From Polyangium sp. 6x1 (GTDB lineage Bacteria; Myxococcota_A; Polyangia; Polyangiales; Polyangiaceae), in contig NZ_JARZHH010000011.1 in the NCBI RefSeq assembly GCF_029946515.1, positions 62,001 through 126,000 of the forward strand: a stretch of 64,000 nt of DNA. The letters run 5' to 3'. This document shows positions 8,964 to 17,185 of this stretch, piece after piece (positions within the stretch are counted from its first letter, which is position 1; every line of letters starts with the position of its first letter). A program made the position numbers and the translations under genes. A model generated the notes under the pieces. That model saw only the letters and a program-made list of their open reading frames with translations, searched no databases and was not told the DNA's origin.

Positions 8964-9002
8964 GCCTCCGCGCGGGCCCTCTTGGCCCGCCCGCGCGGAG
9001 GC
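8964..9002. terminator. Bidirectional hairpin terminator
   Basis: The arms GCCTCCGCGCGGG (8964-8976) and CCCGCGCGGAGGC (8990-9002) are perfectly complementary over 13 bp. The hairpin sits between the convergent small secreted protein gene and the histidine kinase gene. There is no long T-run on either side, as is common in such GC-rich genomes. Confidence 0.65.
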
Positions 9003-9009
9003 TCGTCGC

Positions 9010-12000
9010 TCACGTCGTCACGGGCGGCGGAGCGGAGTCGCGAGACGTGGTGCGCGGGGACAAACTCGCCACCGTCGCAGCGAGCTCGGCCGCGTCCACG
9101 GGCTTCGGGACGTGCATCTGGAAGCCCGCCGCGAGGACACGCACGCGGTCCTCGGCGCTCGCGTACGCCGTGAGCGCGACCGCGGGGAGCGCGCCCCAGC
9201 GCGCAGGCTTGAGCGCGCGGATCTGCCGGATGAGCGCGTAGCCGTCCTCGCCCGGCATGCCAATGTCGGAGACGAGGACGTCGGGGCGGAACTCGTCGAG
9301 CGCCGACAAGGCCGCAACGGCCGAGGACACGCACCGCACGACGGCGCCGCACTGCTGGAGCATCGCGGCCAGCATCTCGCGGCTGTCCTGTTCGTCGTCG
9401 ACGAGGAGCAGGCGCAGGCCTTCGAGCGAGGGGAGCTCTTCGAGGCCCGCCGGCTGCGGCGTGTAGCGGTCGAGGCTCGCGAGCAGATCCGGGTTCGGGC
9501 TGAGCGGCAGGAGGACCGAGAAGACCGCGCCCTTGCCCTCGCCCGCGCTGTCGGCGCGCACCACGCCGCCGTGCAACTCGACGAGGTGACGCACGATCGC
9601 GAGCCCGAGGCCGAGCCCACCGTGCTTGCGCGTCGTGGTGCTGTCGCCCTGACGGAATCGATCAAAGACGTACGGGAGGAAGTCGGGTCGGATGCCCTCG
9701 CCCGTGTCGCGGACCGTGATGCGCGCATGCTGGCCCGATCGACCGAGCGTGAGCTCGACACGGCCGCCGTGCGGGGTGAACTTGATCGCGTTCGTCAGGA
9801 GGTTCCAGACGATCTGCTGCACGCGGCTCGGATCACCTTCGACGAGACAAGCGCCACGCTCGAGGCTGTTCTCGAGGCGGACCGACTTCGCCGTCGCGGC
9901 AGGGCGAACGGCCTCGATGGCCGCGTTGATCGGGCCGACGAGATCGAGCGTGCGCAGCTCGAGGCGCAGCTTGCCCATGACGATGCGCGAGGCATCGAGC
10001 AGGTCCTCGACGAGCCGGGCTTGCAGCATGGCGTTGCGCTCGATCGTAGCGAGGGCGCGCTCCTGCGAGGTGCCGTTCAACGACGCGGTGCGGAGCATGC
10101 GCGTCCAGCCGAGGACCGCGTTCAGCGGCGTGCGCAGCTCGTGCGAGACGGTGCCGAGGAACTCGTCCCGCATGCGCGTGGCCTCCTGCGCGTTCTGGTA
10201 GAGGCGCGCGTTCTCCAGGGCCATCGCGGCGCGATGCGCGAGCTCCTCGGCGAACGGTAGATCCTTCTTCGAATACCGGTCGCCGACGCGGAAGAGCGAG
10301 AGCGTGGCGGAGGACGTGTCACCCACGTTGAGCGGGACGACGATGGCCGAGCGCGCCCGCAGCTTGGCGAAGCGAGCGGCTTGCTCGGACGAACCCACGA
10401 TGCGCTCGAGGGACGAGACGCCGAGGTCGGTGAACATCTCCGAGGTGCGGGCGGCGAGCGCGCGCGCGACGGGGCCTTCGCTCCAGCCGTCGCGCGCGCC
10501 GCCGCGGAGATCCTGGACGTCGCGCTCCAGGGTCGGATCCTCGTGGGCCACGGCGACGGTCACCGTCGTGCCGTCCTCGGAGGCGACGTCGAGCATCGCG
10601 TACGTGGCCATCGTGGGCACGACGAGCCGCACGATCTTTTCGAGCGTGGCCCCGTAGTCGAGCGAAGCGGAGAGCAGCGCGCTCGCCTCGGCGAGGAACG
10701 ACGAGCGCCGGGCCGCGTCCTCGGCCTCCGCGCGCGCGATCTGCTCGCGGATGAGGCGCGTCCTCTCCTCCTCGGCGCGCTTGCGCTCGCTGATGTCACG
10801 ACAAACGCCGACGAGGAAACGGGCGCGGCCCTCCTTGTCGAAGACGGGCTTGGCCGTGGTCTCGATCGGGACCGTCGTGCCATCCTTTCGAACACAAACG
10901 AGCTCACCGAGGAACGCGCCCTGATCGCGGATGCCACGCAGGATGCGCGGGCCGAGGCGCTGGACCGTGTCGGGGTGCGCGAGGATCGTGACCGGGCGCC
11001 CGACGGCCTCGGTCTCCGTGAAGCCAAAGATCTGCGTGGCCTTGCCCATCCAGCGCAGGATCGTGCCGCCGAGGTCGGTCACGAGGATCGCCTCGGGCAT
11101 CTGCTTCAAGATCTCGTGCGAGAGGTGAACCGCCTCCTCGGCCGCGCCGGCGGAGAGCGAGGCGCGATCGAGGGCGTCGGCGCAATGCTGGGCGAGCGAG
11201 AGGATGAGCCAGCGCTCGTCGTCGTCGAAGGCGCGCGGCTCCTGGAACGAGAGCGCGAGGCTGCCGACGACCTGACCATCGACGAAGAGCGGAACCGCCG
11301 CCCACGCGTGGCTGCCCTGCACGAGATCGTCGAGCGGGAGGCCGGGATAACGTGCCGCCAGATCGACGCGCGATCGGAGCCAGAGCGGCTGCTTGATGCG
11401 CACGGCCTCGGCGACGGGCGCCTCCGTGGCCATGGAGATGCGCGGGCTGTGCGCGGGGATCACCTCGGGAAACCCCGCGGCATGGACGATCTCGAGCTCG
11501 GCGCCGCAAGGCGAGAGGCGCGCGATCACACACGCCCGAGCCCCGAGCACACGCGCGCCGTCCTCCACCACGCGCCGCGCGACCTCGTTCGGCGAGACCG
11601 CACGCGAGAGCGCCGCCGTGACCTCGGAGAGGCGCTTCATCTGCGAGAGCCCGCGCTCGGCCGCCTCGAGGGTCCGCTCGCGTGACGAGCGCGCGAGCGC
11701 CGTGTCGATGGCCGAAGCGCCGAGGCGAACGAGCGCCTCGATCAGCCCGCGCTCCTCGCGCGGCATCACCTCGCGGAACGGCCCCACGCCGACCGAGAGG
11801 ACGCCGAGCGTGCGGGTCGCGACGCGCAAGGGGTAGACCACCTCGCGAAGAACACGCGTCTCTTGCGACCGCGCGGGCGTGGCCGTGCCGTCGGGATCGA
11901 CCGTCGAGACGCGCATGGATCCACGCCGTGTCTGCGGCTCGCCCACTTCGAGGGCCCGGCGCGCGGCGCGTTCGTGGGCCTCCGCGTCGCCATCCGGGCT

Positions 12001-12288
12001 GCACACGTCCCAGAGTCGTTGCTCGTCGCGCATGTCCACGTGCGCCACGGCGACGCGGCGCAGCTCGCCGCGCTCGAGGAGGTCGAGCGTGCAGTAATCC
12101 GCGAGGTCCGGCACCGCGAGCCATACGACCCGCGTGAGCACCTCTTCGAGCGTCGACGCGCGCAGAAGCTCGTCGCCCGCCCGCTCCACGAACGCGGCGC
12201 GGCGCCTCGTCCGAGCGTCGTTGATGTGCGTCACCCCGGTCTGCGCCGGATCCCGGACGCGCTCCGTCTTCGATGCATCCCCCGCCAT
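9010..12288 (-). CDS. Hybrid sensor histidine kinase (GAF-GAF-PAS-GAF-HisKA-HATPase-REC)
   Basis: A 1092-residue soluble kinase with no membrane segment, so it senses a cytoplasmic signal. By eye, GAF-like domains lie at about 30-195, 215-375 and 530-695, and a PAS domain with a PAC tail at 385-505. The HisKA helix has FLGTVSHELRTPLNAVLGW with phospho-accepting His716. The ATPase has N-box Asn829/Asn833 (WNLLTNAIKF), DTGEGI near 861 and GGLGLGLAIV near 890-899. A C-terminal receiver (about 957-1075) keeps the acidic pair Asp964/Asp965, acceptor Asp1008 and the PKP lysine. A phosphorelay is therefore expected, but no partner regulator is adjacent. An inverted repeat lies directly upstream of the ATG. 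Confidence 0.92.
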   Translation of the reverse strand: MAGDASKTERVRDPAQTGVTHINDARTRRRAAFVERAGDELLRASTLEEVLTRVVWLAVPDLADYCTLDLLERGELRRVAVAHVDMRDEQRLWDVCSPDGDAEAHERAARRALEVGEPQTRRGSMRVSTVDPDGTATPARSQETRVLREVVYPLRVATRTLGVLSVGVGPFREVMPREERGLIEALVRLGASAIDTALARSSRERTLEAAERGLSQMKRLSEVTAALSRAVSPNEVARRVVEDGARVLGARACVIARLSPCGAELEIVHAAGFPEVIPAHSPRISMATEAPVAEAVRIKQPLWLRSRVDLAARYPGLPLDDLVQGSHAWAAVPLFVDGQVVGSLALSFQEPRAFDDDERWLILSLAQHCADALDRASLSAGAAEEAVHLSHEILKQMPEAILVTDLGGTILRWMGKATQIFGFTETEAVGRPVTILAHPDTVQRLGPRILRGIRDQGAFLGELVCVRKDGTTVPIETTAKPVFDKEGRARFLVGVCRDISERKRAEEERTRLIREQIARAEAEDAARRSSFLAEASALLSASLDYGATLEKIVRLVVPTMATYAMLDVASEDGTTVTVAVAHEDPTLERDVQDLRGGARDGWSEGPVARALAARTSEMFTDLGVSSLERIVGSSEQAARFAKLRARSAIVVPLNVGDTSSATLSLFRVGDRYSKKDLPFAEELAHRAAMALENARLYQNAQEATRMRDEFLGTVSHELRTPLNAVLGWTRMLRTASLNGTSQERALATIERNAMLQARLVEDLLDASRIVMGKLRLELRTLDLVGPINAAIEAVRPAATAKSVRLENSLERGACLVEGDPSRVQQIVWNLLTNAIKFTPHGGRVELTLGRSGQHARITVRDTGEGIRPDFLPYVFDRFRQGDSTTTRKHGGLGLGLAIVRHLVELHGGVVRADSAGEGKGAVFSVLLPLSPNPDLLASLDRYTPQPAGLEELPSLEGLRLLLVDDEQDSREMLAAMLQQCGAVVRCVSSAVAALSALDEFRPDVLVSDIGMPGEDGYALIRQIRALKPARWGALPAVALTAYASAEDRVRVLAAGFQMHVPKPVDAAELAATVASLSPRTTSRDSAPPPVTT

Positions 12289-12294
12289 CGTGCC

Positions 12295-12318
12295 CCGATC
12301 GCTCAGCCTAACGATCGG
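12295..12318. promoter_or_regulatory. Inverted repeat upstream of the histidine kinase
   Basis: CCGATCG (12295-12301) and CGATCGG (12312-12318) form a 7-bp dyad ending six bases before the kinase ATG at 12288. It could be an operator or leader hairpin; CGATCG-type words are common in such DNA, so the evidence is weak. Confidence 0.2.
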
Positions 12319-12357
12319 TGTGCATGCTCGCCACTGTGCGGGTCCCTTGCTCTCTTG

Positions 12358-13173
12358 TCAGGAAGAGCCTTCTCCGTCCACGTCGAGCGCACGGCGCGCC
12401 GCGTAGACGAGCGACTGGACCTCGGCCCGCGCCCGCTCACGCAGCTCGCCGACATCGCCGCCGACGTCGACGATCGGCTCCCCCACGACGATCGCCGCGC
12501 GTGTCCTCGGCGCGCCGCTCACGCGGACCATGTGGTCGGCGAAGCTCTCGGAGCCGAACGACGCCGCCGCGCCTGCGTAGGCGAGGCCAACCGGGACGAT
12601 CTCCGCCCCCGTGCGTTGCGCGGCGAGGAAAGCGCCGGGCTTGAAGGGTCGCACCTCGTCGCCCTCGTACGTCGTGCCTTCGGGGTACACGAGCACGCCG
12701 CGGCCTCGCTCGATCGAGGCGGTCATCGCGTTGATGGCGGCCGCTCCGCTCTGCTTGTTCGTGCGATCCACGAAGAGCGTGCCCACGCGCCGCGCAGCCA
12801 CGCCGATGACGGGCCAGCCCGAGAGATCGGCGCGGCTCAGGATCGTGGCCTCGACGTGGGCGAGGCAGATCGGGATGTCGAGGCCGGAGCGGTGGTTCAT
12901 CACGAACACGCGCCCGCGCCCCCCGGCGCCGAGACCGGGATAGATGTCGCCGCGCTCCACTTGCGGGCCGCGGGCGATCATTTTGACCCCATACAATTTG
13001 AGCAAGGCCTCGCCGTACCGACGGATCCACGCGTGGAGCACGGCTTGTCGCTCGGACGAAGGCGAGATCGCCGTGTCGAGCTCGAGCATCCCGTACATGC
13101 TGAACGTGAGGCCCACGAACGCCGCGGTGCGCCCGACGAATCGCCCCTTCTCCACGAGGGACTGCCCGCTCAT
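12358..13173 (-). CDS. PlsC-type 1-acyl-glycerol-3-phosphate acyltransferase
   Basis: 271 residues of the glycerolipid acyltransferase family, which transfer an acyl chain to lysophosphatidic acid or a related acceptor at the inner membrane. The catalytic HX4D box is present as NHRSGLDIP (near residue 92). The second block is GVAARRVGTLFVDR, the third VYPEGTTYEGD (EGT-type substrate-binding motif) and the fourth IVPVGLAY. One weak hydrophobic stretch lies near the N-terminus (AAFVGLTFSMYGML). Its ATG overlaps the gatB stop in ATGA (13170-13173), so it is translationally coupled to gatB. The acceptor lipid is not determined; lyso-ornithine lipid acyltransferase is an alternative. Confidence 0.88.
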   Translation of the reverse strand: MSGQSLVEKGRFVGRTAAFVGLTFSMYGMLELDTAISPSSERQAVLHAWIRRYGEALLKLYGVKMIARGPQVERGDIYPGLGAGGRGRVFVMNHRSGLDIPICLAHVEATILSRADLSGWPVIGVAARRVGTLFVDRTNKQSGAAAINAMTASIERGRGVLVYPEGTTYEGDEVRPFKPGAFLAAQRTGAEIVPVGLAYAGAAASFGSESFADHMVRVSGAPRTRAAIVVGEPIVDVGGDVGELRERARAEVQSLVYAARRALDVDGEGSS

Positions 13174-14618
13174 GCCCCGCTCCCTTCGCCGAGGAGACGC
13201 ACGAGCACCGCGTTCACCATCGCCGGATCCGCGCTGCCCTTCGTCTGCTTCATGATCTGTCCGACGAAAAACCCGAGGAGCGCCGTCTTGCCCGCGCGGT
13301 ACGAGGCGACCTGCTTCGGGTTCGCCTCCATCACGCCGCGCGCGATGGACTCGATCGCCGACGCGTCGCCGAGCACGGCCATGCCTCGCTCGCGCACGAC
13401 GTCCGCAGGCGCGCGGTCCGTACCCGCGACCGCCGCGTAAAGCTCCTTCGCTTGCTTGCCGCTGATCGTGCCGGCGTCGACGAGCCGCAGGATCTCGGCC
13501 ACCTGCGCGGGCGTCACGGGGAAGCTCGCCGAGAGCCCCGTCGTCGTCACGTCGCGCAGGACCTCGCTCTGCACGAAGTTCGCGAGCTTCACCGCGTCCG
13601 GATAGGGCACGCGCGCCTCGTCGAAGAAGCGCGCGATCGCGGGATGCCCGCCGAGCACGCCCGTCGCGTACGCCGTGAGCCCGAGCTCGAGGGCCCAGCG
13701 CGTGCGCTTCGCGACGGGCAGCTCCGGCAGCGCCTCTTGGATCGACTCGACGTACGCGGCTTCCAGCACGAGCGGCGGCAGGTCCGGCTCGGGGAAGTAG
13801 CGGTAGTCGGACTCGCTCTCCTTGTCGCGCAGGAGGTAGCTCTCGCGCTTCTCCGCGTTGTAACCGCGCGTCTGCTGCCGGACCCGCTCGCCTCGCTCGA
13901 CGAGGTTGATCTGTCGGCGGATCTCCACGTCGATCGCGTCGGCCACGAACTTGAACGAGTTGATGTTCTTGAGCTCGACGCGCGTGCCGAGCCGCGTCTC
14001 GCCCACCTTGCGGATCGACACGTTCGCGTCGCAGCGAAAGCTGCCCTGTTCGAGGTTCCCGTCGTTCACGCCGGTGAACATCAGGACCTCGCGGAGCCGC
14101 CGGAGATACTCGGCTGCTTCCGGACCGGAGCGTAGATCGGGCTCGCTCACGATCTCGATGAGCGGCGTGCCCGCGCGGTTCAGATCGACGACGGACTCGT
14201 CACCAATGCCGTGCAGGTTCTTGCCCGCGTCCTCCTCCATGTGGATCCGACGGATCCCCACGCGTCGCGGCGCGCCCTCGACCTCGACGTCGAGCACGCC
14301 CGAGAGCGCGAGCGGCAGGTCGTACTGGCTGATCTGGTAGCCCTTCGGCGAGTCCGGATAAAAGTAGTTCTTCCGGGCAAACACGCTGCGCGTCTGCAAC
14401 GAGCAGCCGAGCGCGAGCGAGGCGCGCACCGCGAGGGCCACGGCCTCGGCGTTCAGCACAGGCAGCGCGCCGGGCAGGCCGAGGCAGACAGGGCAGGTGT
14501 GCGTGTTCGGCGGGTCGCCGAAGCTCGTGGCGCAGCCGCAAAACGCCTTCGTCTGCGTGAGCAGCTGCGCGTGCACCTCGAGCCCGATCACCGGCTCGTA
14601 CGCACCGTAGGCGGTCAT
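13170..14618 (-). CDS. gatB: Aspartyl/glutamyl-tRNA amidotransferase subunit B
   Basis: 482 residues, the usual GatB length. GatB phosphorylates and amidates mischarged Glu-tRNA(Gln) or Asp-tRNA(Asn) within the GatCAB complex. Diagnostic stretches are YEPVIGLEVHAQLLTQTKAF, the zinc cysteines CGC and CPVCLGLPG, the cradle sequence ARKNYFYPDSPKGYQISQYD, and SFRCDANVSIR. The C-terminal YqeY-like tail carries ISGKQAKELY and FFVGQIMKQTKG. gatA and gatC are not in the window. The start at 14618 gives the canonical MxxYEPVIGLEVHAQL start. The same frame stays open upstream into nuoI DNA, but a terminator intervenes. Confidence 0.96.
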   Translation of the reverse strand: MTAYGAYEPVIGLEVHAQLLTQTKAFCGCATSFGDPPNTHTCPVCLGLPGALPVLNAEAVALAVRASLALGCSLQTRSVFARKNYFYPDSPKGYQISQYDLPLALSGVLDVEVEGAPRRVGIRRIHMEEDAGKNLHGIGDESVVDLNRAGTPLIEIVSEPDLRSGPEAAEYLRRLREVLMFTGVNDGNLEQGSFRCDANVSIRKVGETRLGTRVELKNINSFKFVADAIDVEIRRQINLVERGERVRQQTRGYNAEKRESYLLRDKESESDYRYFPEPDLPPLVLEAAYVESIQEALPELPVAKRTRWALELGLTAYATGVLGGHPAIARFFDEARVPYPDAVKLANFVQSEVLRDVTTTGLSASFPVTPAQVAEILRLVDAGTISGKQAKELYAAVAGTDRAPADVVRERGMAVLGDASAIESIARGVMEANPKQVASYRAGKTALLGFFVGQIMKQTKGSADPAMVNAVLVRLLGEGSGA

Positions 14619-14672
14619 CGGGCGGAGTATGGCAAGCCGAGACGCGAATGCCCCTGTTTTCCCGCCGAAAGC

Positions 14673-14706
14673 AAAAACCCCCTCTCCCGCGAGGAAGAGG
14701 GGGTTT
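14673..14706 (-). terminator. Rho-independent terminator after the nuo operon
   Basis: On the minus strand CCCCCTCTTCC and GGGAGAGGGGG pair around a short GC loop and are followed by TTTTTG. It lies 23 bases beyond the nuoI stop, so it closes the nuo operon and separates it from gatB. The arm resembles the palindrome at 45944-45965. Confidence 0.75.
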
Positions 14707-14728
14707 CTGTCCGTCAGCGAATCGCGGA

Positions 14729-15403
14729 TCAGTGATCCATCTGCTCGCGCGACAGGCCGGGATGCGTCGGATCGCCCGGCTCGTGGCGCGGGTTCGCGGA
14801 GTTGCGCGAACCGTCCCGGCCGGTGAACTCCATGAGCAGGTCCTTCCGGTAGATGAACTGCTCGCGCGAGTCGTACGGCGTCGCGTGCATGCCGGTGTCC
14901 ATGCGGATCGCGTCGCAGGGGCAAGCCTCGACGCAGAACCCGCAGAAGATGCAGCGCAGCTCGTCGATGACGAACGTCTTCGGGAAACGCTCGTAGCCGC
15001 GCCGCTTGTCGCCCTCGGCGTACTCGCCCGCCTCGATGTGGATGCACTGCGCGGGGCAAGCGGTCGAGCAGCACAGGCACGCCACGCAGCGCGGCGAGCC
15101 GTCGTCACGAAGCGTGAGGCGATGCAGCCCGCGGAAGCGCTCCGGGTAGGGGCGCTTCTCCTCGGGGTAGCAGATCGTCGTGACGCCCTCGTTGAGGGCC
15201 TCGAGCACCGGGTCGGGCTTCTGGCCGAGCATCATCTCCTTCGTGTTCTTGAAGAAGTGACGCATGGTGATCGCCATGCCCCGGAGAAACTCGGGCAGGT
15301 AGGCCTGGACCTCGGCCGTGCGGCGCGGCCGCGGGATGGGCTTGCCCTGAATGGGCGCGCCGGCCGGCTTGGTCCACGGGTTCGACGGAGTGCGCTTCGC
15401 CAT
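14729..15403 (-). CDS. nuoI: NADH-quinone oxidoreductase subunit I
   Basis: 224 residues. NuoI is the TYKY-type ferredoxin subunit of complex I and carries clusters N6a and N6b on the cytoplasmic arm. The two [4Fe-4S] motifs are CVACLCCSTACP (about residues 105-116) and CIFCGFCVEACP (about 151-162), both complete. The N-terminus RGMAITMRHFF is the conserved membrane-proximal helix, and RFRGLHRLTLRDDG precedes the first cluster. It starts 12 bases after nuoH and is the last gene of the operon, before a strong terminator. The C-terminal tail (SRNSANPRHEPGDPTHP) is a little longer than usual. Confidence 0.96.
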   Translation of the reverse strand: MAKRTPSNPWTKPAGAPIQGKPIPRPRRTAEVQAYLPEFLRGMAITMRHFFKNTKEMMLGQKPDPVLEALNEGVTTICYPEEKRPYPERFRGLHRLTLRDDGSPRCVACLCCSTACPAQCIHIEAGEYAEGDKRRGYERFPKTFVIDELRCIFCGFCVEACPCDAIRMDTGMHATPYDSREQFIYRKDLLMEFTGRDGSRNSANPRHEPGDPTHPGLSREQMDH

Positions 15404-15415
15404 CGTTCGATCCTC

Positions 15416-17185
15416 TCAGGCCTGCTGAGGCTCCGGCTTGACCCCGCCCACCGCGGCCGCAAAGCGCGCCGCAGACGAGGCGAGGAACTTCTTGCGCTCG
15501 ACCGGCTCGAGCAACCCGACCACGACCGCCACGAAGCCCGCGAGCGTGGCAACCGCGACGACGCCCTGCGTGATGTCCGCGAGGAGCTTGACCCACGCGT
15601 CCGCCTCCGGGCCCGCGTTGCGGAGCGCCAGGACGACCACGCCCGTCACCATCATGTTCGCGATGGCGAGCGGCAGGAGCTTGGTCCAGCCGAGCTTCAT
15701 GAGCTGGTCGTAACGGAAGCGCGGCAGCGTCCAGCGGAAGAAGATCTGCACCCACGTGACGAAGACCGTCTTGCCGAAGAACGCGACCGCCGAGAGGAGG
15801 CTCACCGCGAGGTGCGTCATCTTGTACTGGAACAGCACCGTGTTGCCGAACGCGACCGTGATGCCGTCCGGGTGCACGAAGGGCAGCGCGTAGCCGCCGA
15901 AGAAGAGCGCGACGAGCAGGGCGCTCGAGAAGACGAGCTCGATGTACTCGCCCGTCATGAACATGCCCCACTTGAACCCCGAGTACTCGAGGAAGTAGCC
16001 GGCGACGATCTCGCTCTCGCCCTCGGGCTGATCGAAGGGCACGCGCTTCGTCTCCGCGCAGAGCGCCGTCAGGAACAGGACGAACCCGAGCGGCTGCACG
16101 AAGACGCCCCACGCGTTCTGGCCCTGCCACACGGCCATGTCGCTCAGACGGACGCTGCCGTAGATGAGGAAGAGGCCGACGAGCGAGAGGCCCATCGCGA
16201 CCTCGTACGAGACCATCTGGCTCGACGCGCGCAGGCCGCCGAGGAGCGCGAACTTGTTGTCGCTCGCCCAGCCCGCGATGGCCGCGCCGATGATGCCCGT
16301 GCCCGCGATGCCGAAGACGTAGAGGATGCCGACGTTGAGGTCGATGATCTGCAGCTTCACGCGGAAGCCGTTGCAAGCGCCGCTCGCGGGGACCGTGGCC
16401 ACGAGGTTCGTGAGGTCCGAGAAGTCGAGCGTGCCGTTCTTGTTGCCGTCGGCGAAGCAGAGGTCGTTGCCGAAGGGGATGACGGCCATCACCGCGAGCG
16501 CCGAGAAGACCGCCAGGACCGGCGCGAGGCCGTGGAGGAGGCGATCCCCGTTCTTCGGGATGAAGTCCTCCTTCCAGATCATCTTGATCGAGTCGGCGAG
16601 CGCGTGGAGCGTGCCGGCGAGGCGCAGCGGGATCGGGCCGTCGGGCACGCGCGAGGTGGCGTAGAGGGCGACGATCAGGAAGACGCCGCCGAGCACGAAG
16701 CCCGAGACCTGCGCGGCGAGCGGCCACGCCGCCTGCGGCACGAAGCGCCCGACCACGAGGCCGATCGCGTGCACGCCGAGGCCCGCGAAGAAGATCGATC
16801 GCGGGTCCACGTCCTCGAACATCTGCTCGGCGCGGTTGATGGCGCCGGTGCTGCGCACCTTCGCGCAGAGCACGAGCAGGCTGAACCAGGCCACGAGGAT
16901 CGTGAGCTGCACGTTCACGGTGAACCGCTCGACCGCCGCGCGCCCCGCGATCTGACCGAGCGAGGAGAAGATCGCGAGCACGCCGAAGAGCGCGGGCGGC
17001 AGGAGCACGATGCCCCGCGCCACCATGTTCGGCAGGTGCACGACCGCGCGGTTCGGGCCGACGCGGTCCTGCACCATTGCGCCCTGCCGACGATCGGCCC
17101 ACGTGCTGAGCGCCGCCATGTTCAAGAAGAACAGGGCGAGGATGAGGATCTTGACGACTGCGAGGACGATCTCGACGAGGCTCAT
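15416..17185 (-). CDS. nuoH: NADH-quinone oxidoreductase subunit H, strongly enlarged
   Basis: 589 residues, compared with about 320-420 for most NuoH. NuoH anchors the peripheral arm and forms much of the quinone channel. Core motifs are present: DRRQGAMVQDRVGPNRA (31-47), LADSIKMIWKEDFIP (196-210), GWASDNKFALLGGLRA (305-320) and CAETKRVPFDQPEGESEIV (376-394). Two insertions stand out. Residues about 50-190 add roughly four hydrophobic segments between the RVGPNR loop and the LADSIK helix, which are adjacent in ordinary NuoH. Residues 241-275 add a loop with a canonical EF-hand pattern at 246-257, flanked by Cys243 and Cys271. The frame is continuous, and the start overlaps the nuoG stop (ATGA). 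Confidence 0.95.
   Translation of the reverse strand: MSLVEIVLAVVKILILALFFLNMAALSTWADRRQGAMVQDRVGPNRAVVHLPNMVARGIVLLPPALFGVLAIFSSLGQIAGRAAVERFTVNVQLTILVAWFSLLVLCAKVRSTGAINRAEQMFEDVDPRSIFFAGLGVHAIGLVVGRFVPQAAWPLAAQVSGFVLGGVFLIVALYATSRVPDGPIPLRLAGTLHALADSIKMIWKEDFIPKNGDRLLHGLAPVLAVFSALAVMAVIPFGNDLCFADGNKNGTLDFSDLTNLVATVPASGACNGFRVKLQIIDLNVGILYVFGIAGTGIIGAAIAGWASDNKFALLGGLRASSQMVSYEVAMGLSLVGLFLIYGSVRLSDMAVWQGQNAWGVFVQPLGFVLFLTALCAETKRVPFDQPEGESEIVAGYFLEYSGFKWGMFMTGEYIELVFSSALLVALFFGGYALPFVHPDGITVAFGNTVLFQYKMTHLAVSLLSAVAFFGKTVFVTWVQIFFRWTLPRFRYDQLMKLGWTKLLPLAIANMMVTGVVVLALRNAGPEADAWVKLLADITQGVVAVATLAGFVAVVVGLLEPVERKKFLASSAARFAAAVGGVKPEPQQA

Noticed and set aside
13170-15080. Apparent longer gatB beginning inside nuoI
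   Set aside because: The extra N-terminus is the other frame of nuoI and a terminator; GatB signatures begin right after the ATG at 14618.
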